A stretch of DNA of 64,000 nucleotides from an uncultured bacterium. Its GTDB lineage: Bacteria; Bacillota; Clostridia; Oscillospirales; Oscillospiraceae. Below are positions 1 to 10,740 of the stretch, piece by piece. How positions within the stretch are numbered: position 1 is the first letter of the stretch; each line of letters opens with the position of its first letter. The position numbers were made by a program, and so were the translations under genes. The notes below the pieces were generated by a model. That model did no database searches. It saw nothing but the letters and a program-made list of their open reading frames with translations, and was not told the DNA's origin. The DNA lies in the NCBI GenBank assembly GCA_948469375.1, contig CAOKLO010000006.1, positions 23,919 to 87,918 on the forward strand, given 5' to 3'.

Positions 1-664
1 GCTCCATCAGGTCAGAGAGGGTAGCGTGTTCGTTATCCAACACGCAGATGGTGGCGTTGATGACCTCCCGCAGATTGTGAGGCGGGATATTGGTAGCCAT
101 ACCCACGGCGATGCCGGAGGAACCGTTTACCAGCAGGTTGGGGAAACGGCTGGGGAGCACCTTCGGCTCCAGCCGACTTTCATCGTAGTTAGGTTCCCAA
201 TCCACGGTATCCTTGTCGATGTCCCGGAGCATCTCGTTGGAGAGCTTGGACAGGCGCGCCTCGGTATAACGGGCGGCGGCGGGGGGATCGCCGTCCACGT
301 TGCCGAAGTTGCCGTGGCCCTCCACCAGGGGACATCGCATGGAGAACTTCTGGGCCAGACGGACCACCGCGTCATAAATGGACGCGTCTCCGTGGGGGTG
401 GTAATGGCCCATCACGTCGCCCACACAGGTGGCGGATTTTTTGAAGGGCTTGTCCGAGGTCTGCCCGCCCTCGTACATGGAGTACAGGATGCGGCGATGG
501 ACAGGCTTTAACCCGTCCCGCACGTCCGGCAGGGCGCGGCCCACGATGACGCTCATGGCATAGTCCTTATAGCTCTCGGTCATCTCCTTAACCAGCTCGG
601 ACTGTGTGATAACTTGATTGGGGAATGCAATATCCTCCGGTTTATAGCTTCTGTTGTGACCCAT
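1..664 (-). CDS. gyrA: DNA gyrase subunit A, N-terminal part (runs off the window)
   Basis: About 221 N-terminal codons of the GyrA subunit, which cleaves and rejoins DNA during negative supercoiling. The start ATG (662-664 on the complement) follows a strong GAGGAGGTGA ribosome site. The translation shows the family landmarks: the [14 protein letters not shown] segment near residue 50, the [12 protein letters not shown] quinolone-pocket region, and [10 protein letters not shown] carrying the catalytic tyrosine. The C-terminal coiled coil and beta-pinwheel lie beyond position 1. It follows gyrB by about 14 bases in the same direction, so the two are probably co-transcribed away from the origin. 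Nothing unusual is visible in the part present. Confidence 0.97.
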   Translation of the reverse strand, partial: MGHNRSYKPEDIAFPNQVITQSELVKEMTESYKDYAMSVIVGRALPDVRDGLKPVHRRILYSMYEGGQTSDKPFKKSATCVGDVMGHYHPHGDASIYDAVVRLAQKFSMRCPLVEGHGNFGNVDGDPPAAARYTEARLSKLSNEMLRDIDKDTVDWEPNYDESRLEPKVLPSRFPNLLVNGSSGIAVGMATNIPPHNLREVINATICVLDNEHATLSDLME

Positions 665-678
665 TTTGCGTCACCTCC

Positions 679-2646
<1,968 letters not shown>

Positions 2647-2652
2647 TTATGC

Positions 2653-2922
2653 TCAGTTATCAAAAATCGCGCCGCTCTCCGCCCTTTTTTGCAGGGTGGC
2701 GGAGGCAAGCTGGGTGATATAAATAACGGGGGGATTGTCTCCCTCCCGGGTCAGAACAAAGGAACGAGGCAGGTCGTCGCCCACCGCGATCACCCGGCCC
2801 TCTAGCTCCGCCTGCTCCAGAAAACGGCGGGTGCGGAAGGACCAGGTGGTGTTGTCTAGGTCAAAGACACCGATCACGGCGGCCTCCGGCACCATGACGG
2901 ATTGTCCTAAATGAAGATACAT
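2653..2922 (-). CDS. remB: RemB-like DUF370 regulator
   Basis: An 89-residue DUF370 protein of the RemA/RemB type (YaaB in Bacillus). It begins MYLHLGQSVMVPEAAVIGVFD, and this hydrophobic beta-rich N-terminal half is the family hallmark. Relatives are small DNA-binding proteins that form ring-like oligomers and regulate matrix and osmoprotection genes in Bacillus; the function here is inferred from family only. The location between recF and gyrB is the conserved position of this gene in Firmicute origins. It begins 12 bases after recF ends and is followed by gyrB after about 24 bases, so it sits inside the origin operon. Confidence 0.9.
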   Translation of the reverse strand: MYLHLGQSVMVPEAAVIGVFDLDNTTWSFRTRRFLEQAELEGRVIAVGDDLPRSFVLTREGDNPPVIYITQLASATLQKRAESGAIFDN

Positions 2923-2934
2923 ATCAAGCCTCCG

Positions 2935-4041
2935 TCACATCGTCAATTGTCCGTTTTGAATGGTGAACGCCCGGCCGCCCTTGAGCCGCGCCAGCTTTTC
3001 CTCCTCACAGCAGGTGATGAACACCTGCCCCGAGGTAATGCGGTTGAGGACAAATTCCTGCCGCCTGGCGTCCAGCTCGCTGAGCACGTCGTCCAGCAGC
3101 AGCACCGGCCATTCCTCCGTCTCCTGACGGAAAATGTCCCGGGCCGCCAGCTTCAGCGCCAGCGCCGCCGTGCGGGTCTGCCCTTGAGAGGCATAGGCCT
3201 TTGCCGGACTTCCGTTGATGTCCACCGTCAGCTCGTCCTTGTGGGGTCCGGACAGGCAGGACCGTGCGGCAATCTCCGCCTCCCGATGGCTCTCCTGGTG
3301 GGCCAGGAGCTGGGATAAAAGGGCTTTTGGACCGGCCTCCGGATCTGTGACAGTAGACACCGTTTCATAGCGTAGCTCCAACCGTTCCCGCCCCCCCGAG
3401 CAGTCGGCGTGAATGGCGGGTGCAGTATCCACCAAACGCCTGATGAAATGGGCCCGGTAGTGGATCAAAACGGCCCCGCACTGGGCCATCCGCAGGGAAA
3501 AGTCGTCCAGCGTATTCAGCAGGCCGGGGTATTGCTCGCTGTCCTTTAAGATGCGGGTTTTATGCTGGTAAAGCCGCTTGTACTCCGCCAGCGCCTGGGC
3601 GTACCTGGGCCGCAGCTGGCAGATGCAGCTGTCCAGAAACCGCCGCCGGGCCTCCGCGCCCTCCCGGATAAGATACAGATCCTCCGGACAAAACAACACC
3701 GTATTCAAAAGTCCGGACAGCTCGCCCGCCGTTTTCAGCTTCACTCCGTTGGATCGCAGCTGCCGCCGCGCTCCCCGGTGCAGGTCGGCCTCCAGGAGGA
3801 AGGAACGGCCCCGGCTGGTAACGTTTCCCTTTAGAAAAGCATGGTCCTCGCCATGCCGGATCAGCTCCCGGTCATAGCGGGCCCGGTGGGAGGAGGCCGA
3901 CGACAAATAGGCGATGGATTCCAGCAGATTGGTTTTTCCCTGGGCGTTTTCCCCCACGATGACGTTTACGCCGGGGTCAAAGTCCGTCTCTAAGTGGCGG
4001 TAGCTGCGGAAAAAATCAAGGGAAATCTGATCGACGGTCAT
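2935..4041 (-). CDS. recF: DNA replication and repair protein RecF
   Basis: A 368-residue SMC-like ATPase that acts with RecO and RecR to load RecA at single-strand gaps. The Walker A motif GENAQGKT is at residues 30-37. The ABC-type signature region lies in the C-terminal third ([16 protein letters not shown]), followed by the Walker B segment [11 protein letters not shown]. The length is typical. Its first codon overlaps the end of the S4-domain gene yaaA by four bases, implying translational coupling. The gene order dnaN-yaaA-recF-remB-gyrB is the classic Firmicute origin arrangement, which supports orthology rather than another SMC-family protein. Confidence 0.97.
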   Translation of the reverse strand: MTVDQISLDFFRSYRHLETDFDPGVNVIVGENAQGKTNLLESIAYLSSASSHRARYDRELIRHGEDHAFLKGNVTSRGRSFLLEADLHRGARRQLRSNGVKLKTAGELSGLLNTVLFCPEDLYLIREGAEARRRFLDSCICQLRPRYAQALAEYKRLYQHKTRILKDSEQYPGLLNTLDDFSLRMAQCGAVLIHYRAHFIRRLVDTAPAIHADCSGGRERLELRYETVSTVTDPEAGPKALLSQLLAHQESHREAEIAARSCLSGPHKDELTVDINGSPAKAYASQGQTRTAALALKLAARDIFRQETEEWPVLLLDDVLSELDARRQEFVLNRITSGQVFITCCEEEKLARLKGGRAFTIQNGQLTM

Positions 4042-4250
4042 TCCACCACCAGCACCTGGCCGTCTAGCTCCGCCCGGTCGCCGGGGCGCAGCTTTTTGCC
4101 CCGCATGGCGCAGGGTTCGCCGTTTACCTTGACCTCACCGTTTTGGATGGCCAGCTTGGCCTCTCCTCCGGTCCCTACCACTCCGGCAAATTTCAGCAAA
4201 GCCTCCAATTTAATAAACTCTGTGTTGATTTTAACGTGTTCTTCCTTCAT
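4038..4250 (-). CDS. yaaA: S4-domain RNA-binding protein YaaA/RlbA
   Basis: A 70-residue protein consisting almost only of an S4 RNA-binding domain. The pattern [20 protein letters not shown]...GEVKVNGE is visible, with the usual basic patch ([10 protein letters not shown]). Homologues between dnaN and recF are called YaaA or RlbA and are linked to ribosome large-subunit assembly in Bacillus; the role here is inferred. The stop overlaps recF by four bases. About 105 bases separate it from dnaN with no evident terminator, so read-through from dnaN is likely. Confidence 0.92.
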   Translation of the reverse strand: MKEEHVKINTEFIKLEALLKFAGVVGTGGEAKLAIQNGEVKVNGEPCAMRGKKLRPGDRAELDGQVLVVE

Positions 4251-4356
4251 AGCAGCCCTCTCCTATTCCGTTGCCGGGTAAAAGCCTGACGCTTATGCAA
4301 ACCTAGGGAAACAAACATAAGCTCTTTTGGATGCTTTACATATCAGAAAAAGTATC

Positions 4357-5475
4357 TCACTCCGAAGCCCGCAGGCGGACGGGCAGCACCATATAAAGGA
4401 AGTTATCCTTTTCCTCCTTCCGGGGAAGGACCAGGCAGGGAGAGGTGGGGGTGTTCAGTTCCAGCCGGACGCGGGAGGCGGGGGCCGCCTTGACCGCATC
4501 CATCAGGAAACGGTTGTTAAATCCGATTTCCAAATTGTTTCCGTCTCCGGTGATAGGGCAGCGGTCAAAGGCGGTGCCCATGGCGGTTTTGGACGAGATG
4601 GAAAGGGAGCCGTCCTCAAATTTACAACGCAGAGGGCTTTTCAGCTTGTCGTTGATGATGAGGGAGGCCCGGTCGATGGACCGCTGGAGATCGGATGTGT
4701 CCGCCTCCAGCACAACGGCGTTGTTTTGGGGGATGGTCTGGCGGTAGTTGAGGAATTCCCCTTCCAGCCGCCGGGATACCAGCAGAGTACTGCCGATTTG
4801 AAAGGTGACGTGACGGTCCCCTTGGGTAATAGTCACCGGCTCGTCGCAGTCGGCGCAGATTTTTTCCACCTCTTTTAACGCCGCGCCTGGAACCACAAAA
4901 GACAGCCGTTCCGCCCCATTTTGACTGAGCAGCGTTTCCCGGCGTAAGGCCAGACGGTAGCCGTCCACCGCCACAATGGTAAGTTCCTGTCCATCGGCCT
5001 CGAAGAGAGCGCCGGTGTGAATAGGACGGCTTTCATTGTCGCTGACGGCGAAAATGGTTTGACCGATCATGGAGCGCAGGTCGCTTTGGGTGATGGCCAG
5101 GCTGTTTCCGTCGCTGACGGAGGGCAGTTCTGGAAAGTCCTCGTCGCTGCTGCCTATAATGTCGTAGGAGGTGGGTCCGCCCTGAATGTGGATGGAAAAG
5201 CCGTCCGTGCTGATGGATACCATGTCGTCGGGCATGCGCCGAAGCATTTCACCGAAGAGCCGGGCGGATAAAACAATGGCGCCGTCTTCAGCTACGTCTG
5301 CGGATACTTCCGTGATGATACCGGTTTCCAGGTTGTAGCCGCTGAGGCTCAGCCCGTTGTAGCCGGCCTCAATGAGCACGCCCTCCAGGGCTTGGATGGA
5401 GCTTTTAGCGGCCACCACCCGGCCGGCGGTGGTGACGGCGGATTGCAGGATGGCCTTTTCGCAGGAAAATTTCAT
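4357..5475 (-). CDS. dnaN: DNA polymerase III beta sliding clamp
   Basis: A 372-residue beta clamp of normal size, which tethers polymerase III to DNA. It begins MKFSCEKAILQSAVTTAGRVV, and the three clamp domains follow. The C-terminus carries the typical hydrophobic-pocket strand (LVLPRKEEKDNFLYMVLPVRL). A GGAG ribosome site precedes the ATG. It lies directly downstream of dnaA in the same direction, across a 234-base intergenic region that contains DnaA-box-like sites. As in other Firmicutes it is probably transcribed both with dnaA and from its own promoter in that region; no clear promoter was identified. Confidence 0.98.
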   Translation of the reverse strand: MKFSCEKAILQSAVTTAGRVVAAKSSIQALEGVLIEAGYNGLSLSGYNLETGIITEVSADVAEDGAIVLSARLFGEMLRRMPDDMVSISTDGFSIHIQGGPTSYDIIGSSDEDFPELPSVSDGNSLAITQSDLRSMIGQTIFAVSDNESRPIHTGALFEADGQELTIVAVDGYRLALRRETLLSQNGAERLSFVVPGAALKEVEKICADCDEPVTITQGDRHVTFQIGSTLLVSRRLEGEFLNYRQTIPQNNAVVLEADTSDLQRSIDRASLIINDKLKSPLRCKFEDGSLSISSKTAMGTAFDRCPITGDGNNLEIGFNNRFLMDAVKAAPASRVRLELNTPTSPCLVLPRKEEKDNFLYMVLPVRLRASE

Positions 5476-5709
5476 GTGAGGCTCCTTTCTCCCTCCTCTG
5501 CAATGAGAGGAAGGGTTTCAATTTCGTAGTAGTTCGTAGGGGCTGCGGAAGCTGTGGAAAACTTTGAAAACGCAGGAAATTACAGGGGTTTTCCCGTCCA
5601 CAGCAGGTATCACAGGATTTGAACGGCCTGCAAAGAGATGGAGGTATGATTTTAAGTCTCCACAGGGTTCCACACCACAGTCCGCAGGAATGTGGAAGCT
5701 GAGGGGCGC
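5476..5709. other. dnaA-dnaN intergenic region with DnaA-box-like sites (part of oriC)
   Basis: This 234-base spacer holds at least five close matches to a TTTTCCACA/TGTGGAAAA-type DnaA box: TGTGGAAAA at 5553, GTCCACA at about 5596, CTCCACAGG at about 5658, TTCCACACC at 5669 and TGTGGAAGC at 5691. In Bacillus the bipartite origin has boxes both upstream of dnaA and between dnaA and dnaN, and this layout is consistent with that. The exact box consensus of this species is inferred from recurrence in the window. Confidence 0.7.
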
Positions 5710-7029
5710 TTAATACGCGGAATTCACCGCGTTTGTGATGTCCCGAATGATCTCCATCATCTCAGGCTGAGTCTTCATCATTTTCTCCACCCGGTTGATG
5801 GAGTTGAGTACCGTAGAGTGGTGCCGCCCGCCGAACTGCTGACCGATCTCGGCCAGGGAAAGCTGGGTCATCTCCCGGATGATGTACATAGCCACGTTAC
5901 GGGCGGTACTGATTTCCTTGTTCTGGCTTTGCCCGGTGATGGCGCTGGCGTCCAGCTCGTAGAACCGAGCCACCTCCTGAATAATGGTTTCGGCTGAGGG
6001 AAGGAAATTTTCCTTTGCGCGGAGAATGTCCCGCACCGCCCGGATGGTGGTTTCCACGTCCACCTGAGCGCCCATCAGCTCCTGGAAGGCCATAATCTTG
6101 TTGACCACGCCCTCAATCTGCCGCACGTTGGAGGTGATATTCTCAGCCACATAGGACAGCACCGGGTCGGGCAGAGAGATACCCCGCTCCAGAGACTTGT
6201 TTTTCAGCAGCGCCACCCTGGTCTCATAGTCCGGAGGCTGGATGTCGGCGGGCAAACCCTGTTCAAACCGGGTTTTGAGCCGCTGCTCTAGTCGGAGCAT
6301 TTCATGAGGGGGCCGGTCGGAGGTGAACACGATCTGTTTTTTCTGTTCATAGAGGGTATTAAAGGTGTGAAACAGCTCCTCTTCGCTGGAGTCCTTGCCG
6401 GCGATGAACTGCACGTCGTCCATGAGGAACACGTCCACCTGGCGGTATTTGTCCCGGAAGCCCTGCATGTCGATGCCCCGGCGCAGATTGCCGATGAGCT
6501 CGTTGACAAAGTCCTCGCTCTGAACATAGAGGATTCGGAAGCCGGGCCGGAGCTGCTTTACCCGGTTTGCAATGGCGTGGAGCAGATGGGTTTTTCCCAG
6601 CCCGGACTGTCCGTAGATAAAAAGCGGGTTATAGGCCCCGCCGGGCTCCTCCGCCACCTTTTGAGCCGCGGTGTAGGCAAAGCGGTTGGTGGAGCCCACC
6701 ACGAACCGTTCAAAGGTGTACCGGTCCGCTTCGCTTTTGGGAGAGCCGGGCGTGGCGGCCTGGTGGGCGTAGGCGTCCCGCTCCTCGGGCAGCAGCAGGG
6801 CCACGTCCACGTCGAAGGAAAACAGCTCCTTCAGCGCCGCCTCTACTCCAGACTGAAAGCGGGAACGGATGATGTTCCGTTTGAAATCGGTGGGCACGCA
6901 CAGCACCAGCCGGGTGTCCTCCAAGGCGACGGCCTCCACGTCGCCAAACCAGGTCTCGATGGAAACGGCGGTCATGCTGCCTTCCATCAGGCTTTTTACT
7001 TTTTCCCAGACGTCGGCAGCCGATTTCAT
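5710..7029 (-). CDS. dnaA: Chromosomal replication initiator DnaA
   Basis: A 439-residue initiator that binds DnaA boxes, melts the origin and loads the helicase. The ATG at 7029 is chosen because GGAGG lies nine bases upstream; an in-frame ATG at 7077 has no such site and overlaps the -10 of the promoter. Domain I is at the N-terminus. The AAA+ domain carries Walker A GQSGLGKTHLL and Walker B VFLMDDVQFI. Domain IV ends with the DnaA signature GGRHHSTVLNSI. It is transcribed leftward from a good promoter at 7077-7105 and followed by dnaN. A TTTTCCACA site just upstream of its -35 could allow autoregulation. Confidence 0.98.
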   Translation of the reverse strand: MKSAADVWEKVKSLMEGSMTAVSIETWFGDVEAVALEDTRLVLCVPTDFKRNIIRSRFQSGVEAALKELFSFDVDVALLLPEERDAYAHQAATPGSPKSEADRYTFERFVVGSTNRFAYTAAQKVAEEPGGAYNPLFIYGQSGLGKTHLLHAIANRVKQLRPGFRILYVQSEDFVNELIGNLRRGIDMQGFRDKYRQVDVFLMDDVQFIAGKDSSEEELFHTFNTLYEQKKQIVFTSDRPPHEMLRLEQRLKTRFEQGLPADIQPPDYETRVALLKNKSLERGISLPDPVLSYVAENITSNVRQIEGVVNKIMAFQELMGAQVDVETTIRAVRDILRAKENFLPSAETIIQEVARFYELDASAITGQSQNKEISTARNVAMYIIREMTQLSLAEIGQQFGGRHHSTVLNSINRVEKMMKTQPEMMEIIRDITNAVNSAY

Positions 7030-7076
7030 GGGCAGCAGCCTCCTAAATCTCCAAATATCAATATCATAACTAATCA

Positions 7077-7105
7077 ATTATACCAAAAAAGGAAATGATG
7101 CACAA
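7077..7105 (-). promoter_or_regulatory. dnaA promoter
   Basis: On the complement there is TTGTGC (7100-7105), a 17-base spacer and a perfect TATAAT (7077-7082), about 48 bases before the dnaA start codon. A DnaA-box-like TTTTCCACA lies at 7110-7118, next to the -35. Confidence 0.75.
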
Positions 7106-7237
7106 GGGCTTTTCCACATTCTTTTATATAATAGTATGAAGATATCCAGCCGTTTTTTTGACAAAACCCACGCTGTAGGGGAGAAAGCACAATATCTTGT
7201 GCGGTCCGGAGGAAAAAAGAATATTGCCGATTTTTTG
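7083..7237. other. Origin region between dnaA and rpmH
   Basis: The divergent dnaA/rpmH spacer holds a TTTTCCACA site (7110-7118), an AT-rich stretch (7118-7138, ending TATATAATAG) and T-rich runs near 7156 and 7231. With the boxes downstream of dnaA this is the expected place for oriC and its unwinding element. Divergence of the two flanking gene blocks from this point is the strongest support. Only one box is clear on this side, so the exact melting site is uncertain. Confidence 0.7.
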
Positions 7238-7266
7238 TTGACAGCGGTTAAAAATCAAGGTATAAT
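7238..7266 (+). promoter_or_regulatory. rpmH operon promoter
   Basis: A perfect consensus housekeeping promoter: TTGACA at 7238-7243, a 17-base spacer and TATAAT at 7261-7266. It leaves a leader of about 105 bases before rpmH. Confidence 0.9.
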
Positions 7267-7378
7267 CACTAGAAGCGTAATTTAAGCGCAATGACTGCCA
7301 ACCGCGCCTGTTCCAGGCGTTGTGGAACGCGCCGTCCCAGCCGGGAAAGGCGTGAAACTGTACAGGAGGTGTTCCCGC

Positions 7379-7513
7379 ATGAAGCGTACCTATCAGCCCA
7401 AGAAGCGCCAGCGCTCCAAGGTTCATGGCTTCCGTAAGCGCATGGCTACCGCCAACGGCCGTAAGGTTCTGGCCCGCCGCCGCGCCAAGGGCCGCGCCCG
7501 CCTGAGCCATTGA
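7379..7513 (+). CDS. rpmH: 50S ribosomal protein L34
   Basis: A 44-residue, very basic protein beginning [22 protein letters not shown], the unmistakable L34 sequence. It is a structural component of the large ribosomal subunit. The ATG follows an ACAGGAGGTG ribosome site; earlier in-frame ATGs lie in the leader and would add non-homologous residues. It is the first gene of the rightward origin operon and is followed by rnpA, as in almost all bacteria. The perfect promoter at 7238-7266 fits high expression. Confidence 0.98.
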   Translation: MKRTYQPKKRQRSKVHGFRKRMATANGRKVLARRRAKGRARLSH

Positions 7514-7655
7514 TGGCGCACACATCGGGATAATGATACGACCGGGGCGCGGGATTTTTCCCTCGCCCCTGTGTCCGTTTCCCGAAAGCTCTTAGAACCG
7601 CCCGTTTTGGGGCGCTGAGGCCGTCCGGTCTAACGTGGCGGTCCATGGAGGTCGT

Positions 7656-8006
7656 ATGAAGAAAACAGAGCCGCTGAAGGAAAACCATCTGTTCCGCCGG
7701 GTCTATAACAGAGGAAAAACCGCCGCCGACGGCCGTTTGGCACTCTATGTCCGGCGAAACGGGCGCAAAAGCAACCGGCTTGGCTTTACGGTATCCACTA
7801 AGGTGGGCTGCGCGGTGGTGCGAAACCGGGTGCGCCGCCGCCTGAGGGAGATCTACCGCCTCAATGAGGACATGCTGACTGGCGGTGTGGACGTGGTGGT
7901 GGTGGCCCGGGTCCGGGCGGCCTCCAGCGGCTACCACCAGCTGGAACGGTCCTTTCTCCGTCTGACGCAGAAGCTGGACCTGCTGAAGAAGGAAGGAACG
8001 GCGTGA
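7656..8006 (+). CDS. rnpA: Ribonuclease P protein component
   Basis: A 116-residue basic protein that assists the RNase P RNA in removing 5' leaders from tRNA precursors. It has the N-terminal KENHLFRRVYNRGK motif, the GFTVSTKVG strand and the conserved helix VVRNRVRRRLREI. The ATG at 7656 is preceded by GGAGG; an upstream in-frame ATG at 7635 would add seven unrelated residues. It lies 142 bases downstream of rpmH and its last four bases overlap the GTG start of yidD, so rnpA and yidD are translationally coupled. Confidence 0.97.
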   Translation: MKKTEPLKENHLFRRVYNRGKTAADGRLALYVRRNGRKSNRLGFTVSTKVGCAVVRNRVRRRLREIYRLNEDMLTGGVDVVVVARVRAASSGYHQLERSFLRLTQKLDLLKKEGTA

Positions 8007-8242
8007 AAAGGCTGCTGCTGGCCCTGATCCGCTGGTACAGGCGGGATATTTCCCCCTATCGGGACCCCTGCTGCCGGTTCATTCCCACCTGTTCCACTTA
8101 TGCTCTGGAGGCGGTGGAGGTCCACGGGGCGGTAAAGGGCGGGGCGCTGGCCGTCTGGCGGGTTCTGCGCTGCCACCCCTTCCACAGGCAAAGGACCTTT
8201 ATTTACGATCCTGTGCCCCCAAAGAAAATCCGAAAATTGTAG
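8003..8242 (+). CDS. yidD: Membrane protein insertion efficiency factor YidD
   Basis: A 79-residue protein of the YidD/UPF0161 family, beginning at a GTG that overlaps the rnpA stop. The family core is clear: an N-terminal amphipathic helix (LLLALIRWYRRDISP), the DPCCRFIPTCSTYALEA cysteine motif, and the CHPF motif near residue 57. YidD helps membrane protein insertion and is nearly always encoded between rnpA and yidC, as here. It is probably associated with the inner face of the membrane. Confidence 0.96.
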   Translation: MKRLLLALIRWYRRDISPYRDPCCRFIPTCSTYALEAVEVHGAVKGGALAVWRVLRCHPFHRQRTFIYDPVPPKKIRKL

Positions 8243-8252
8243 GAGGCCAAGC

Positions 8253-9623
8253 ATGGATATTTGGCAAATACTCATGACCCCGTTTAGCTGGCTGCTGAAG
8301 CTGTTTTGCGAGGTGTTCAACAGCTACGGCATCGCGTTGTTCCTGTTCACGGTGGTGGTCAAAATCATCCTCTTCCCCCTGAATCTGAAGGGTAAAAAGA
8401 GCACGATTAAGATGAGCGTGATCAACGGCCAGCTCCAGGAGATTCAGAAGCGCTGCGGCAATGACAAGGAGCGCTATAACCAGGAGGTTCAGAGGTTCTA
8501 CACCGAGAACAACGTCAACCCCATGGGCGGCTGCGGCTGGCAGCTGATCCCCATCGCCGTGCTGTACCCCCTGTATGCCATCATCCGGAGGCCGCTGAAG
8601 TACATGATGTGGCTCACCGAGGACACCGTTACTGCTGTGGCCCATGCTCTGGGCTGGACGGATTTTGCTCTTAGCGGCTATAATGAGCTGATTTTGGGCT
8701 CCATGATGAACGCGGGCAACCTGGAGGCCGCCAAGACCGCCGCCGCTGCCGCCGGAGCGGTTACAACCAGTATGTTCGCCATCAACTTCGATTTCTTCGG
8801 TATCGACCTGTCCCAGATTCCCCAGCTGAAATTCTGGGCCGAAGAAATCAGCATAAATTCCGTGGGACTGTTTTTGCTGCCCATCATCTCCGCCGGTATT
8901 TCCCTGCTGTCCATGTTTGTCTCCCAGAAAACCAACCAGATGAACCGGAACCAGGAAATGCCCAAGATGAATATGTCCATGATCCTCATGGGCCCCATCA
9001 TCTCCTTGTGGATCGGCTTTGCCATGCCCGCCGGCCTGTGTATCTACTGGATTTCCAACTCCCTGCTGATGATGGTCCAGGAGGTCATCTGCGGCCGCAT
9101 TCTCCGCAAGGACTACGAGGCCGCTCAGAAGGAGATGGAGGAACAGGCCGCCAAAGCCAAGGAGGCCGAGAAGGAGCGCCGCCGCATCGCCGCCGAGAAG
9201 AAGGCCGCCGCCATCGCCGCAGGCAAGGACCCCAAAAAGGCCCACCAGAAAAAGAAACAGCAGGAGCCGGGGGTGGACAAGTCCGCCAGCCGGGAGGGCC
9301 TGCGCGCCTATGCCCGGGGCCGGGCCTACGACCCCAACCGCTATCCCATCACCCCCTATTGGGACCCCAACGGCCCTGCCAAGCCCGAGGAGGAGGAGCC
9401 GAAGGAGCTTACCCAGGAGGAAAAGGAGCTTGTGGCCCAGTCCAACCCGGAGTTGGCCGCCCAGGCGGAGGCCGCGGAGAAGGACAAGGCCAATCAGAAG
9501 TTCATTGTTTCGGAGGAAACGATCACGGCGGAGGCCGTGCTGACGGACAGCCAGAGCCCCGACGCCGCGGACACCGACGACGGGGACTACGAGGAAGCCT
9601 ACGCCGAGGATGATGAAGAGTAA
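8253..9623 (+). CDS. yidC: Membrane protein insertase YidC
   Basis: A 456-residue Oxa1/YidC/Alb3 insertase. The first membrane segment is near residues 20-40 and is followed by a charged cytoplasmic hairpin (KGKKSTIKMSVINGQLQEIQKR). Further segments occur near residues 100-115, 205-225 and 245-280. There is no lipobox cysteine, unlike many Bacillus homologues. A long loop near residues 120-200 is predicted to be external. From about residue 285 the protein has an extended charged tail, first Ala/Lys/Glu-rich and then acidic (ending DDGDYEEAYAEDDEE), probably cytoplasmic; a basic C-terminal tail in other YidC proteins binds ribosomes. It sits between yidD and jag as usual. Confidence 0.95.
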   Translation: MDIWQILMTPFSWLLKLFCEVFNSYGIALFLFTVVVKIILFPLNLKGKKSTIKMSVINGQLQEIQKRCGNDKERYNQEVQRFYTENNVNPMGGCGWQLIPIAVLYPLYAIIRRPLKYMMWLTEDTVTAVAHALGWTDFALSGYNELILGSMMNAGNLEAAKTAAAAAGAVTTSMFAINFDFFGIDLSQIPQLKFWAEEISINSVGLFLLPIISAGISLLSMFVSQKTNQMNRNQEMPKMNMSMILMGPIISLWIGFAMPAGLCIYWISNSLLMMVQEVICGRILRKDYEAAQKEMEEQAAKAKEAEKERRRIAAEKKAAAIAAGKDPKKAHQKKKQQEPGVDKSASREGLRAYARGRAYDPNRYPITPYWDPNGPAKPEEEEPKELTQEEKELVAQSNPELAAQAEAAEKDKANQKFIVSEETITAEAVLTDSQSPDAADTDDGDYEEAYAEDDEE

Positions 9624-9668
9624 CGTATACCGGATTTCATTCAACACCAAACAAAGGAGTGCAGTTTT

Positions 9669-10481
9669 GTGCTGAAATATATTGAAGTCACCGCCAAGAC
9701 CGAGGAGGAAGCCATCGCCAAGGGTCTGGCCCAGCTGGGCCTGGACCGGGACGATGTGTCGCTGGAGATTCTGGAGCGCGGCAAGACCGGATTTTTGGGC
9801 ATCGGCTCCGTGCCCGCCAAGGTAAAGCTCACCTATGAGGCCCCTGACGAGCCAGAGCCTGCTCCGGCGCCTCCCGTTGTGGAGGAAAAATCCGCCCCCG
9901 CGCCCAAGGCGGAAAAACCCGCGCCCCGCCCAGAGCGCCGCCCTGCTCCCGCCCCGAAGGCAGACAGGCCCGCCCCTGTCCCCGCAGAGGGAAAACCAGT
10001 CCCCAAGGCTGAACCGGCGGACGACGACGTGGCTGCCGCCATTGTGAAGTTCCAGACCGGGCTGTTTGAGCACATGGGCGTGGAGGCCAGGCCCATGGTC
10101 ACCCGTGAGGGCGATACGTACCAGGTAGTGCTGGAGGGCGAAAATATGGGCGCCCTCATCGGCCACCGGGGGGAGACCTTGGACGCCATCCAGCAGTTGA
10201 CCGGTTACGCGGTGAACCGCGGGCGGAGCCATCGGGTGCGGATTCATGTGGACGCCGAGGGCTATCGGGCCCGTCGGGAGGAATCCTTGAACCGGCTGGC
10301 CCATAAAACGGCGGGCAAGGTGATAAAGTACCGCCGCAACATTACGCTGGAGGCTATGAACGCCTATGAACGGCATGTAATCCATACCGCATTGCAGGAT
10401 TACCCCGGCGTGTCCACCTTCTCCACCGGCACCGAGCCCAACCGCCGCACAGTGGTTGCCTACGACCCCGGCAAAATGTGA
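9669..10481 (+). CDS. khpB: RNA-binding protein KhpB (Jag)
   Basis: A 270-residue Jag/SpoIIIJ-associated protein starting at GTG, with AAAGGAG upstream. A Jag_N domain occupies residues 1-55 (MLKYIEVTAKTEEEAIAKGLAQLG). A Pro/Ala/Lys-rich linker spans about 60-120. A KH domain is around 150-190 (GENMGALIGHRGETLDAIQQLTG). A C-terminal R3H domain includes RREESLNRLAHKTAGKV and HVIHTALQDYPGVSTFSTG. KhpB binds RNA with KhpA and affects division and cell-wall genes in other Firmicutes. It ends the rightward origin operon. The usual mnmE does not follow; a repeat element begins at the first base after the stop. Confidence 0.93.
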   Translation: MLKYIEVTAKTEEEAIAKGLAQLGLDRDDVSLEILERGKTGFLGIGSVPAKVKLTYEAPDEPEPAPAPPVVEEKSAPAPKAEKPAPRPERRPAPAPKADRPAPVPAEGKPVPKAEPADDDVAAAIVKFQTGLFEHMGVEARPMVTREGDTYQVVLEGENMGALIGHRGETLDAIQQLTGYAVNRGRSHRVRIHVDAEGYRARREESLNRLAHKTAGKVIKYRRNITLEAMNAYERHVIHTALQDYPGVSTFSTGTEPNRRTVVAYDPGKM

Positions 10482-10711
10482 CCTACTTTTTCTTTGTAAA
10501 GAAAAAGTAGGCAAAAAGAAACTTTTAGACCGTTACGACCTGGGATAAAGCCTGTCATGTGTTCGTTTAGCAGCGATCGTATTGAGAAAATTGAGAAATA
10601 ATTCTGAGGCCGGGCGAAACGAATCTGTTTTTTGCCCGGCCTCAAAAGGTATAAAAAAGTCTAAAAGTTTCTTTTTTCGCTTCCTTTTTTCTTTTCAAAG
10701 AAAAAAGGAAG
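10482..10711. repeat. Inverted-repeat element 1 (no gene inside)
   Basis: A 230-base element bounded by two inverted arms. The left arm is a 14-bp hairpin (10482-10511) followed by CAAAAAGAAACTTTTAG (10512-10528). The right arm (10661-10711) is the inverted version, CTAAAAGTTTC... plus a hairpin at 10680-10711. The interior has an 11-bp perfect stem, TGAGGCCGGGC/GCCCGGCCTCA (10605-10644). The same arms occur at 16579-17379 and 46309-46540. The hairpins with T-runs could also act as terminators for jag. It fits a miniature inverted-repeat element, though no transposase is known for it here. Confidence 0.65.
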
Positions 10712-10740
10712 ACCCTTAAAAACGTTATGGAGTGATGAAC

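Noticed and set aside
8199-10514. A 771-codon open frame antisense to yidC and jag
   Set aside because: It is a shadow of strongly GC-biased genes on the other strand, with no ribosome site and no recognisable domain.
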